Source of the DNA: Lolium rigidum | Taxonomy: Eukaryota; Streptophyta; Magnoliopsida; Poales; Poaceae | Direction of reading: 5' to 3' | Assembly: GCF_022539505.1 (NCBI RefSeq) | Contig: NC_061508.1 | Span: 61,141,754-61,205,753 of the forward strand | DNA length: 64,000 nt | In this document: positions 33,677 through 45,764 of the stretch, piece after piece | How the letters are laid out: each line of letters begins with the position of its first letter | Position numbering within the stretch: the stretch's first letter is position 1 | Notes under the pieces: model-generated | What the model saw: the letters and a program-made list of their open reading frames with translations, nothing else | What the model was told of the DNA's origin: nothing | Databases searched by the model: none | Position numbers and translations under genes: made by a program

Positions 33677-35633
33677 TTCCTTCTTAGTAACTCCAAAATG
33701 AAGCTCGTGGGAGGTTTTTGGAATTTCCATGTTTGAAACCCAATACCACTTATCTTCATGCTTGACTTCATAAGACAGAGTTTAGACTTAGGGGGTAGAT
33801 ACATGATTTTTCTGGTTTGAATATGTTTAGATCATCCTTGTACGTTTAGCAACTTGAATGCTTACTGTATGACATAAGAAGACTATGTGCTTTGGTTTTT
33901 CATTTTTTATTTCAATTTTTATGCCCATTTAATTTGAATTTTGGTCAAATTCTAGGTTTGACCAAGACTTAAACAAGTTTAAAACGTGAATATGAAAAAG
34001 TAAGCTTGTATCCTTCTTAGTCACTCCAAAATGAAGCTCTTGGGAGTATTTAAAATTTCTATGTTTGAAATCAAAAACCACTTCTCTTCATGCTTGACTT
34101 CATAAAACAGATCTTAGGGTTAGGAGTAGATACATGATTTTTCTGGTTCGAATATGTCTAGATCTTGTTTATCAACTTGAATGCTTACAATAGGACATAA
34201 GAAGACTATGTGCTTTGATTTATTTTTATTTTTATACCCATTTTAAAACATGAATATATGAAAAAGTAAGCATGTATCCTTCTTAGTGACTCCGAAATGA
34301 AGCTCTTGGTAGGTTTTTAAAATTTCTATGTTTGAAGCCAAAAACCACTTCTCTTCATGCTTGACTTCATAAGACGGAGTTTAGGGTTAGGGGTAGATAC
34401 ATAATATTTCTGGTTTGAATATGTCTAGATATTGTTTATCAACTTGAATGCTTACTGTGTATGACATAAGAAGACTATGTGCTTTGGTTTTTCAATTTTT
34501 CAATTTTTGTTTTGATTTTTTATATGCCCATTTGAATTTTGGTCAAATCATAGGTTTGACCAAGATCGATTTAAACAATTTGAAAACATGAATATGAAAA
34601 AGTAATCATGTATCGATCCTTCTTAGTCACTCCAAAATGAAGCAGAGGTTTTTAAAATTTCTATGTTTGAAACCAAAAACAACTTCTCTTCATGCTTGAC
34701 TTCATAAGACATAGTTTAGGGTTAGGGGTAGATACATGATTTTTCTGGTTTGAAGATATCTACATCTTGTTTATCAACTTTAATGCTTACTGTGTGACAT
34801 AAGAAGACTATGTGCTTTGCTTTTTCATTTTTTTTGATTTTTTTTTGAATTTTTATGCCCATTTCAATTTTGGTCAAATCCTAGGTTTGACCAAGATTTA
34901 AACAAGTTAAAAACATGAATATGAAAAAGTAAGCATGTATCGATCCTTCTTTTATTAGTCACTCCAAAATTAATCTCGTGGGAGGTTTTTGAAATTTCCA
35001 TGTTTGAAACCCAATACCACTTCTCTTCATGCTTGACTTCATAAGACATTATTTAGGGTTAGGGGGTTGATACATGATTATTCTGGATTGAATATGTCTA
35101 GATCAACCTTGTTTATAAACTTGAATGCTCACTATATAACAAGACTATGTGCTTACGTTTTTTTTTGAATTTTTATGCCCATTTGAATCTTGGTCAAATC
35201 CTAGGTTTGACCAAGAGTTAAACAAGTTTAAAACATGAATATGAAAAAGTAAGCATGGATCCTTCTTAGTCACTCCAAAATGAAGCTCTTGGGAGGTTTT
35301 TGAAATTTCCATGTTTGAAACCCAAAACCACTTCTCTTCATGCTCGACTTCATAAGATAGAGTTTAGGGTTAGGGGTAGATACATGACTTTTCTGGTTTG
35401 AACATGTCTAGACCTTGTTCATAAACTTGAATGCTTACTATATGACAAGACTATGTGCTTTTGTTTTTGTTTTTTTTTTAATTTTTATGCCCATTTGAAT
35501 CTTGGTCAAATCCTAGGTTCGACCAAGAGTTAAACAAGTTTAAAACATGAATATGAAAAAGTAAGCATGTATCCTTCTTAGTCACTCCAAACTGAAACTC
35601 TTGGGAGGTTTTTAAAATTTCTATGTTTGAAAC
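33677..35633 (+). repeat. Satellite array, block 1 (about 330-bp monomers)
   Basis: About six monomers are recognised by CCTTCTTAGTCACTCC, AATGAAGCTC(T/G)TGGGAG, GGGTTAGGGGTAGATACATGA, AAGAAGACTATGTGCTTT and GGTTTGACCAAG in fixed order. Distances between successive GTAGAT landmarks are about 331, 267, 336, 337 and 310, so one monomer is shortened. The block is cut by element H and continues at 43347 in phase. The family is not one I can name. Confidence 0.92.
35189..35215. repeat. Example of the conserved dyad in satellite monomers
   Basis: Ten-base arms CTTGGTCAAA and TTTGACCAAG surround a TCCTAGG spacer. Equivalent dyads, some with one or two changes, occur in most monomers. The arms contain the TTGACC core of plant W-boxes in both directions. 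Confidence 0.8.
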
Positions 35634-37024
35634 TGATACGTCTCAAACGTATCTATAATTTCTTATGTTCCATGCTACTTTTATGATGATACTCACATGT
35701 TTTATCCACATTATATGTCATTATTATGCATTTTCCGGCACTAACCTATTGACGAGATGCCGAAGAGCCGCTTGTTGTTTTCTCGCTGTTTTTGGTTTCG
35801 AAATCCTACAAAGGAAATATTCTCGGAATTGGACGAAATCAACGCCCGTGGTCTTATTTTTCCACGAAGCTTCCAGAAGACCGAAAGGATTACGAAGTGG
35901 GGCGACGAGGCGCCGCCACACTAGGGCCGCGCGGCCTAAGGGGGCCCGCGCCGCCCTAGCGTGTGGGGCCCCTGTCAGCCCTCCGACTCCGCCCTTCCGC
36001 CTACTTAAAGTCTTCGTCGCGAAAACCCCAGTACCGAGAGCCACGATACGGAAAACCTTACTGAGACGTCGCCGCCGCCAATCCCATCTCGGGGGATTCA
36101 GGAGATCGCCTCCGGCACCCTGCCGGAGAGGGGAGTCATCTCCCGGAGGTCTCTTCATCGCCATGATCGCCTCCGGATCGATGTGTGAGTAGTTCAGCTC
36201 TGGACTATGGGTCCATAGCAGTAGCTAGATGGTTGTCTTCTCCTCATTGTGCTATCATGTTAGATCTTGTGAGCTGCCTATCATGATCAAGATCATCTAT
36301 TTGTAATGCTACATGTTGTGTTTGTTGGGATCCGATGAATATTGAATACTATGTCAAGTTGATTATCAATCTATCATATATATGTTGTTTATGTTCTTGC
36401 ATGCTCTCCGTTGCTAGTAGAGGCTCTGTCCAAGTTGATACTTGTAACTCCAAGAGGGAGTATTTATGCCCGATAGTGGGTTCATGTCTCCATTGAATCT
36501 GGGGGAGTGACAGCAACCCCTAAGGTTGTGATGTGTTGTTGCCACTAGGGATAAAACATCAATGCTTTGTCTAAGGATATTTGTGTTGATTACATTACAC
36601 ACCATACTTAATGCAATTGTTTGTTGTTTGCAACTTAATACTGGAAGGGGTTCGGATGATAACTCGAAGGTGGCCTTTTTAGGCATAGATGCATGCTTGG
36701 ATAGCGGTCTATGTACTTTGTCGTAATGCCCCGATTAAATCTCATAGTACTCATCATGATATATGTATGTGCATTGTTATGCCTTCTTTATTTGTCAATT
36801 TCCCAACCGTAATTCGTTCACCCAACATGCTATTTATCTTATGGGAGAGACACCACTAGTGAACTGTGGACCCCGGTCCATTCTTTACATCTGAAATACA
36901 ATCTACTGCAATTGTTCTTTACTGTTCTTCGCAAACAAACATCATCTTCCACACTATACAATTAATCCTTTGTTTACAGCAAGCCGGTGAGATTGACAAC
37001 CTCACTATTACGTTGGGGCAAAGT
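35634..37024 (+). repeat. 5' LTR of element H, 3' end deleted (type II)
   Basis: It matches 41750 to about 43140 of the 3' LTR closely. At CGTTGGGGCAAAGT it jumps to TTAGTTACTTGC, the leader 50 bases before gag, so the U5-like end and the tRNA-Asp primer site are absent. Confidence 0.9.
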
Positions 37025-37074
37025 TAGTTACTTGCATTTACTATATTTAGTTTGCTTTATTTACTACTGCTAAA

Positions 37075-38490
37075 ATGGGTACTATTGAGAATACTAAGTT
37101 GTGTGATTTAACTAGCACAAATAATAATTATTTCCTATGCACACTTATTGTTCCACCTGCTACTACAGCAGAATTCTTTGAAATTAAACCTGCTTTACTA
37201 AATCTTGTTATGAGAGAGCAATTTTCTGGTGTTAGTTCTGATGATGCTGCTGCCCATCTTAATAATTTTGTTGAACTTTGTGAAATGCAAAAGTATAAGG
37301 ATGTAGATGGTGACATCATAAAATTAAAATTGTTTCCTTTCTCCTTAAAAGGAAGAGCTAAAGATTGGTTGCTATCTTTGCCTAAGAATAGTATTGATTC
37401 ATGGACTAAATGTAAGGATGCTTTTATTGGTAGATATTATCCTCCCGCTAAAATTATATCTTTGAGAAGTAGCATAATGAATTTTAAGCAATTGGATAAT
37501 GAACATGTTGCTCAAGCATGGGAGAGAATGAAATCTTTGGTGAAGAATTGCCCTACCCATGGACTGACTACTTGGATGATCATCCAAACCTTTTATGCAG
37601 GATTGAATTTTTCTTCGTGGAACCTATTAGATTCAGCTGCTGGACGTACCTTTATGTCCATTACTTTGGGGGCAGCAACAAAGCTTCTTGATGATATGAT
37701 GATAAATTACTCTGAATGGCACACGGAAAGGGCTCCACAAGGTAAGAAGGTAAATTTTGTTGAAGAAACCTCCTCCTTGAGTGATAAGATTGATGCTATT
37801 ATGACTATGCTTGTGAATGGTAGATCTAATGTTGATCCTAATAATGTTCGTTTAGCTTCATTGGTTGCCCAAGAAAAACATGTTGATGTGAATTTCATTA
37901 AAAATAATAATTTCAACAACAATGCTTATAGGAATAATTCTGGTAACAACTATAGGCCATATCCTTCTGCTAATGGTAATGGTTATGGTAATTCTTATGG
38001 GAATTCTTACAACAATAATAGGAGTGTACCCCCTGGTCTTGAAGCCATGCTTAAAGAATTTATTAGTACACAAACTGCTTTTAACAAATCTGTTGAGGAA
38101 AAGCTTGATAAAATTGATATTCTTGCTTCTAAGGTTGATAGACTTGCCTCTGATGTTGATCTTTTAAAATTGAAAGTTATGCCTAATAAGGATATTGATA
38201 ATAAAATTGTTACTACAGCAAACGCCATCCAAGTTCGAATTAATGAAAATATTAGATTGATGGCTGAATTGCATGCTAGGTGGGAAAGAGAAGAAAACGA
38301 AAAACTTGCTAAAGAGAATAATGTAGCTAAAGTTTGGACTATTACCACCACTAGTAATGATAATGCTTCACATGTTGCTACACCTCCTACTATCAATGGT
38401 AAAATAATTGGTGTTGGCAATGTTTCTACTCCTAGTGCAAAGCGTGCAAAATTGCTCGAAACTGCTAAAACTGCTGAAACTCGCTTGTGA
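37075..38490 (+). CDS. gag: Gag capsid-like protein (element H)
   Basis: The 471-residue protein is about 95 percent identical by eye to the K protein. The Gag domain is at about residues 80-190 (GRAKDWLLSLP, FIGRYYPP, QAWERMKSLVKNCP), followed by an N/G/Y-rich stretch with no CCHC knuckle and a heptad-rich C-terminal region. The frame ends early because of a single extra C near 38481. Without it the frame would continue into the protease. It starts about 50 bases after the deletion junction with the 5' LTR, so transcription from that truncated LTR is doubtful. Confidence 0.85.
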   Translation: MGTIENTKLCDLTSTNNNYFLCTLIVPPATTAEFFEIKPALLNLVMREQFSGVSSDDAAAHLNNFVELCEMQKYKDVDGDIIKLKLFPFSLKGRAKDWLLSLPKNSIDSWTKCKDAFIGRYYPPAKIISLRSSIMNFKQLDNEHVAQAWERMKSLVKNCPTHGLTTWMIIQTFYAGLNFSSWNLLDSAAGRTFMSITLGAATKLLDDMMINYSEWHTERAPQGKKVNFVEETSSLSDKIDAIMTMLVNGRSNVDPNNVRLASLVAQEKHVDVNFIKNNNFNNNAYRNNSGNNYRPYPSANGNGYGNSYGNSYNNNRSVPPGLEAMLKEFISTQTAFNKSVEEKLDKIDILASKVDRLASDVDLLKLKVMPNKDIDNKIVTTANAIQVRINENIRLMAELHARWEREENEKLAKENNVAKVWTITTTSNDNASHVATPPTINGKIIGVGNVSTPSAKRAKLLETAKTAETRL

Positions 38491-39185
38491 TAAAACTGCT
38501 GAAATTTTTCAAAATATTGGGGACAATGATCCCATTGCTGTAGATCATAATGGTTTAGATTTTGATGATTGTCACATCTCTGAAGTTATAAAGTTCTTAC
38601 AAAAACTTGCTAAAAGTCCCAATGCTAGTGCTATAAATTTGGCCTTTACAAAACATATTACAAATGCTCTCATAAAAGTTAGAGAGGAGAAACTAAAACT
38701 TGAAACTTCTATTCCTAGGAAGTTAGAAGATGGTTGGGAGCCCATCATTAAGATGAGGGTCAATGATTTTGATTGTAATGCTTTATGTGATCTTGGTGCA
38801 AGTATTTCTGTTATGCCTAAGAAAATCTATGATATGCTTGACTTGCCACCATTGATGTTATTTGGATGTTAATCTTGCTGATAATGCTATAAAGAAACCT
38901 TTGGGGAGGATTGATAATGTTCTTATTATGGTTAACAATAACCATTTCCCCGTTGATTTTGTTGTCTTGGATATTGAATGCAATGCATCTTGTCCCATTA
39001 TATTGGGAAGACCTTTTCTTCGAACTGTTGGTGCTACCATTGATATGAAGGAAGGTAATATTAAGTATCAATTTCCTCTCAAGAAAGGTATGGAACACTT
39101 CCGTAGAAAGAGAATGAAGTTACCTTATGATTCTATTATTAGAACAAATTATGATGTTGATGCTTCGTCTCTTGATAATACTTGA
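38491..39185 (+). pseudogene. Retropepsin-like protease with two frameshifts (element H)
   Basis: The protease continues in a frame shifted from gag, with CDLGASISVMPKK near 38785-38823. It is shifted again by a five-base deletion near 38855, after which the second half runs at 38862-39185 with IILGRPFLRT and ends SSLDNT. G and K show the uninterrupted order of these parts. The role would be Gag processing, and it is inactive as written. Confidence 0.8.
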
Positions 39186-41749
39186 TTCACACTTTCTGCG
39201 CCTAGCTGAAAGGCGTTAAAGAAAAGCGCTTATGGGAGACAACCCATTATTTTACTTCTGCACTTTTGTTTTATATTTGAGTCTTGGAAGTTGTTACTGC
39301 TGTAGCAACCTCTCCTTATCTTTATTTTATTGCATTGTTGTGCCAAGTAAAGTCTTTGATAGTAAAGTCAATACTTGATTTGGATTACTGCGCAAAAACA
39401 GATTTCTTACTGTCACGAAATTGAGCAGCCCCTTCTGTAGGTAATTTGGAAAAATCTGCCAATTTACGTGCGTGATCCTCAGATATGTACGCAACTTTCA
39501 TTCAATTTGAGCATTTTCATATGAGCAAGTTAAGTGCCCCAGAAAAATTCGTCTTTACGGACTGTTCTGTTTTGACAGATTCTGTCTTTTATTTCGCATT
39601 GCCTGTTTTGCTATGTTTGATGGATTTTCTTGTTCCATTAACTTTCAGTAGCTTTGTGCAATGTCCAGAAGTGTTAAGAATGATTATGTCACCTCTGAAT
39701 ATATGAATTTTCAATTATGCACTAACCCTCTAATGAGTTTGTTTTGAGTTTGGTGTGGAGGAAGTTTTCAAGGGTCAAGAGAGGAAGATGATACAATATG
39801 ATCAAGAAGAGTGAAAAGTCTAAGCTTGGGGATGCTCCCGTGGTTCATCCCTGCAAATTTTAAGAAGACTCAAGCATCTAAGCTTGGGGATGCCCAAGGC
39901 ATCCCTTCTTCATCGACAACTTATCAGGTCACCTCTAGTGAAACTATATTTTTATTCCGTCACATCTTATGTGCTTTACTTGGAGCGTCTGTTTTTTTTG
40001 AATAAAATCGGGTCCTAGCATTCCTTGTGTGGGAGAGAGACACGCTCCTCTGTTTCGTATGAACACATATGTTCTTAGTTTTATTCTTAATGTTCATTGC
40101 GAAGGTTGAACTACTTCGCTCATTGTTATATGGTTGGAAACAGAAAATGCTGCATGTGGTAAATGGTATAATGTCTTGAATAATTTGATACTTGGCAATT
40201 GTTGTGCTCATATAGATCATGTTTAAGCTCTTGCATCATGTACTTTGCACCTATTAATGAAGAACTACATAGAGCTTGTTAAAATTTGGTTTGCATGATT
40301 GGTCTCTAGAGTCTAGATATTTTCTGGTTAAGGTGTTTGAACAACAAGGAAGACGATGCAAAGTCTTATAATGCTTACAATATGTTCATATGTGAGTCTT
40401 GCTGCACCGTTTTATACTTGAGTTTGCTTCAAACAACCTTGCTAGTCTAAGCCTTGTATTGAGAGGGATTACTTCTCGTGCATCCAAATCCTTGAGCCAA
40501 AAACTATGCCATTTGTGTCCACCATACCTACCTACTACATGGTATTTCTCTGCCATTCCAAAGTAAATTACTTGAGTGCTACCTTTAAAATTCTATTCTT
40601 TGTCTTTGCAATATATAGCTCATGGGAAAATAGCCTTAAAAACTATTTCTTAATAAGTTGCTTGTTGAGCGGTAACCATGTTTCTGGGGACGCCATCAAC
40701 TTTTACCTTTGTTGAATATCATGTGAGTTGCTATGCATGTTCGTCTTGTCTGAAGTAAGGGCGATTTTCATGATCAAATCGTTTGAGTATGCGTATTGTT
40801 AGAGAAGAACATTGGGCCGCTAACTAAAGCCATGATCCATGGTGGAAGTTTCAGTTTGGACAATTAATTCTCAATCTCTTATGAGAATATTATCTGTTGT
40901 TGAATGCTTATGCATTAAAGAGGAGTCCATTATATGTTGTCTATGTTGTCCCGGTATGGATGTCTAAGTTGAGAATAATCAAAAACGAGAAATCAAATGC
41001 GATCTTTCTCCTTAGACCTTTGTACAGGCGACATAGATGTACCCCTTTGTGACACTTGGTTGAAACATATGTTATGCAATGATAATCCATGTAAATCCAA
41101 GCTAATTAGGACAAGGTGCGAGCACTATAGGTAATCTATGCATGAGGCTTGCAACTTATAAGATGTCTTATACATAACACATATGATTTATTACTACCGT
41201 TGACAAAATTGTTTCTATGTTTTCAAAATGAAAAGCTCTAGCACAAAAATAGTAACCCATGCTTCCTCTGCGAAGGGCCTATCTTTTACTTTATTGTTGA
41301 GTCGGTTTACCTACTTCTTTCTATCTTAGAAGCAAACACTTGTGTGAACTGTGTGCATTGATTCTTACATGTTTACCTATTGCACTTGTTATATTACTTT
41401 GTGTTGACAATTATCCATGAGATAAATATGTTGAAGTTGAAAGCAACCGCTGAAACTTATATCTTCCTTTGTGTTGCTACAAAGCTTTCTACTAAGAATT
41501 TATTGCTTTATGAGTTAACTCTTATGCAAGTCTTATTGATGCTTGTCTTGAAAGTACTATTCATGAAAAGTCTTTGCTATATGGTTCAGTTGTTTAATCA
41601 TTGTCTTTACCATTGCTTCGAATCGCTGCATTCATCTCATATGCTTTACAATAGTATTGATCAAGATTATGATAGCATGTCACTTCAGAAATTATCGTTG
41701 TTATCGTTTACCTACTCGAGGGCGAGTAGGAACTAAGCTTGGGGATGCT
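39186..41749 (+). other. Non-coding 3' module of element H
   Basis: The most complete version of the gag-type 3' module. It has the post-ORF block at about 39207-39245, polypurine-like motifs near 39822-39835 and 39880-39895, and the polypurine tract at 41735-41748. No polymerase, integrase or other gene is in it. Confidence 0.75.
41735..41748 (+). promoter_or_regulatory. Polypurine tract of element H
   Basis: AAGCTTGGGGATGC ends one base before the 3' LTR, the same spacing as in A. Confidence 0.75.
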
Positions 41750-43346
41750 TGATACGTCTCAAACGTATCTATAATTTCTTATGTTCCATGCTACTTTTAT
41801 GATGATACTCACATGTTTTATACACATTATATGTCATTATTATGCATTTTCCGGCACTAACCTATTGACGAGATGCCGAAGAGCCAGTTGTTGTTTTCTG
41901 CTGTTTTTGGTTTCAGAAATCCTACAAAGGAAATATTCTCGGAATTGGACGAAATCAACGCCCAGGGTCTTATTTTTCCATGAAGCTTCCAGAAGACCGA
42001 AAGGATTACGAAGTGGGGCGACGAGGCGCCGCCACACTAGGGCCGCGCGGCCTAAGGGGGGCCCGCGCCGCCCTAGCGTGTGGGGCCCCTGTCAGCCCTC
42101 CGAATCTGCCCTTCCGCCTACTTAAAGCCTTCGTCGCAAAAACCCCAGTACCGAGAGCCACGATACGGAAAACCTTACTGAGACGCCGCCGCCGCCAATC
42201 CCATCTCGGGGGATTCAGGAGATCGCCTCCGGCACCCTGCCGGAGAGGGAATCATCTCCCGGAGGTCTCTTCATCGCCATGATCGCCTCCGGATCGATGT
42301 GTGAGTAGTTCACCCCTGGACTATGGGTCCATAGCAGTAGCTAGATGGTTGTCTTCTCCTCATTGCGCTATCATGTTAGATCTTGTGAGCTGCCTATCAT
42401 GATCAAGATCATCTATTTGTAATGCTACATGTTGTGTTTGTTGGGATCCGATGAATATTGAATAGTATGTCAAGTTGATTATCAATCTATCATATATGTT
42501 GTTTATGTTCTTGCATGCTCTCCGTTGCTAGTAGAGGCTCGGCCAAGTTGATACTTGTAACTCCAAGAGGGAGTATTTATGCTCGATAGTGGGTTCATGT
42601 CTCCATTGAATGCGGGGAGTGACGACGAACCCCTAAGGTTGTGGATGTCTCTGTTGCCACTAGGGATAAAACATCAATGCTTTGTCTAAGGATATTTGTG
42701 TTGATTACATTACGCACCATACTTAATGCAATTGTCTGTTGTTTGCAACTTAATACTGGAAGGGGTTCGGATGATAACCTCGAAGGTGGACTTTTTAGGC
42801 ATAGATGCATGCTTGGATAGCGGTCTATGTACTTTGTCGTAATGCCCTGATTAAATCTCATAGTACTCATCATGATATATGTATGTGCATTGTTATGCCT
42901 TCTTTATTTGTCAATTGCCCAACTGTAACTCGTTCACCCAACATGCTATTTATCTTATGGGAGAGACACCACTAGTGAACTGTGGACCCCGGTCCATTCT
43001 TTACATCTGAAATACAATCTACTGCAATTGTTCTTTACTATTCTTCGCAAACAAACATCATCTTCCACACTATACAATTAATCCTTTGTTTACAGCAAGC
43101 CGGTGAGATTGACAACCTCACTGTTACGTTGGGGCAAAGTACTTTGATTGTGTTGTGCAGGTTCCACGTTGGCGCCGGAATCCCCGGTGTTGCGCCGCAC
43201 TACACTCCGCCACCAACAACCTTCACGTGCTCCTTGACTCCTACTGGTTCGATAACCTTGGTTTCTTACTGAGGGAAAACTTGCTGCTGTACGCATCACA
43301 CCTTCCTCTTGGGGTTCCCAACGGACGTGTGTCTTGCACGCTATCA
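41750..43346 (+). repeat. 3' LTR of element H (type II)
   Basis: It runs TGATACGTCTC to GCTATCA over 1597 bases, followed by target duplication gaaac. A GC-rich block at about 42030-42110 is followed by CTACTTAAAG, a poor TATA-like element. The near-identity with the 5' copy suggests a fairly recent insertion. Confidence 0.93.
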
Positions 43347-45764
43347 GAAACCAAAAGCCACTTCTCTTCATGATTGACTTCATAAGACAGAATTTAGGGT
43401 TAGGGGTAGATACATGATTTTTCTGCTTCAAATATGTCTAGATCTTGTTTATCAACTTGAATGCTTTTTGTATGACATAAGAAGACTATGTGCTTTGTTT
43501 TTCATTTTTTGATTTTTTTTGAATTTTTATGCCATTTGAATTGAAGTTTGGTCAAATCCTAATTTTGACCAAGATTGAAACAAGCTAAAAACATGAATAT
43601 GAAAAACTAAGCATGTATCGATCCATCTTAGTCACTCCAAAATGAAGCTCGTGGGAGTATTTTGAAATTTTCATATTTGAAACCCAATACCCACTTCTCT
43701 TCATGCTTGACTTCATAAGATAGAGTTTAGGGTTAGTGGTAGATACATGATTTTTCTGGTTTGAATATGTCTAGACCTTGTTTATCGACTTGAATGTTCT
43801 TACTATATGACATAAGAAGTCTATGTGATTTGGTTTTTCATTTTTTCTATTTTTTGAACTTTTATGCCCATTCGAATCCTGGTCAAATCTTAGGTTTGAC
43901 CAAGATTTGAACAAGTTTAAAAAATGAATAGAAAAAGTATGCCTGGATCCTTCTTAGTCACTCCGAAATGAAGCTCTTGGGAGGTTTTTGAAATTTCCAT
44001 GTTTGAAACCCAAAACCACTTCTCTTCATGCTTGACTTCATAAGACATAGTTTAGGGTTAGGGGTAGATACATGAATTTTCTGGTTTGAATATGTCTAGA
44101 CCTTGTTCATCAGCTAGAAGTCTTACTGTATGACATAAGAAGACTATGTGCTTTGGTTTTTTGTTTATTTTTTTGATTCATTTTGAATTTTTATGCCCAT
44201 TTGAGTCTTGGTCAAATCTTAGGTTTAACAAAGATTTAAACAAGTTTAAAACATGAATATGAAAAAGTAAGCCTGCATCCTTCTCGGTCACTCCAAAATG
44301 AAGCTCTTGGGAGGTTTTTGAAATCTCCATGTTTGAAGCCAAAACCCACTTCTCTTCATGCTTGACTTCATAAGATAGAGTTTAGGGTTAGGGGGTAGAT
44401 ACATGATTTTTCTGGTTTGAATGTCTAGATCTTGTTTATCAACTTGAATGCTTACTGTATGACATAAGAAGACTATGTGCTTTGGTTTTTCACTTTTTTG
44501 ATTTTTTTGAATTTTTATGCCCATTTGAATTTTGGTCAACGGTTTGACCAAGATTTAAACAAGTTAAAACATGAATATGAAAAAGTAAGCATGTATCGAC
44601 CCTTCTTAATTAGGCACTCCAAAATGAAGCTCTTAGGAGGTTTTTGAAATTTCTATGTTTGAAACCAAAAACCACTTCTCTTCAATCTTGACTTCATACG
44701 ACAGAGTTTAGGGTTAGGGGTAGATACATGATTTTTCTGGTTTGAATATTTCTAGATCTTGTTTATCAACTTGAATGCTTACTCTGTGACATAAAAAGAC
44801 TATGTGCTTTTGTTTTATCATTTTTTTTGTTTTTTTGTATTTTATGCCCATTTCAATTCTGATCAAAGCCTAGGTTTGACCAAGATTTAAACAAGTTAAA
44901 AACATGAATATGAAAAAGTAAGCATGTATTGATCCTTCTTAATTAGTCACTCCAAAATGAAGCTCGTGGGAGTATTTTGAAATTTCCATGTTTGAAACCC
45001 AATACACCACTTCTGTTCATGCTTGACTTCATAAGATAGAGTTTAGGGTTAGGTGTAGATACATGATTTTTCTGGTTTGAATATGTCTAGACCTAGTTGA
45101 TGGACTTGAATGTTCTTACTATATGACATAAGAAGACTATGTGATTTGGTTTTTGATTTTTTATGCCCATTCGAATCTTGGTCAAATATTAGGTTTGACC
45201 AAGATTTAAACAAGTTTAAAACATGAATAGAAAAAGTAAGCCTGGATCCTTCTTAGTCACTCCTAAATGAAGCTCTTGGGAGGTTTTTCTGAATTTCCAT
45301 GTTTAAAACCCAAAACCACTTCTCTTCATGCTTGACTTCATAAGACAGATTTTAGGGTTAGGGGGTAAATACATGATTTTTCTGGTTTGGATATGTCTAG
45401 ATCTTGTTTATCAACTTGAATGCTTACTGTATGTCATAAGAAGACTATGTGCTTTGGTTTTTTTTTTAATTTTTATGCCCATTTGAGTCTTGGTCAAATC
45501 CTAGGTTTGACCAAGATTTAAACAAGTTTAAAACATGAATATGAAAAAGTAAGCCTGCATCCTTCTTAGTCACTCCAAAATGAATCTCTTGGGAGGTTTT
45601 TAAAATCTCCATGTTTGAAGCCAAAAACAACTTCTCTTCATGCTTGACTTCATAAGACAGAGTTTAGGGTTAGGGGATAGATACATGATTTTTCTAGTTT
45701 GAATATGTCTAGACCTTGTTTATCAACTTGAATGCTTACTACATGACATAAGAAGACTATTTGC
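43347..45764 (+). repeat. Satellite array, block 2
   Basis: About eight monomers continue block 1 after element H. GTAGAT landmarks are spaced about 325-335. The block ends inside a monomer at AAGACTATTTGCT, where cassette 1 begins. Confidence 0.92.

Larger units (their letters stand above)
35634..43346 (+). mobile_element. Element H: gag-protease LTR retrotransposon inserted in the satellite
   Basis: The 7.7-kb element starts TGATACG at 35634 and ends TATCA at 43346, with target duplication gaaac at 35629-35633 and 43347-43351. The satellite reads through correctly once it is removed. The 3' LTR is complete (1597 bases). The 5' LTR has lost its last about 205 bases together with the primer site and most of the leader. 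It encodes gag and a frameshifted protease and no polymerase. Confidence 0.95.

Noticed and set aside
41980..42282. Open frames of 60-175 codons through the GC-rich parts of the LTRs, for example also 13655-14179, 35665-36192 and 60268-60741
   Set aside because: They recur in every LTR copy on both strands, have biased composition from the GC-rich block, contain no domain, and start or stop differently in each copy. They are chance frames.
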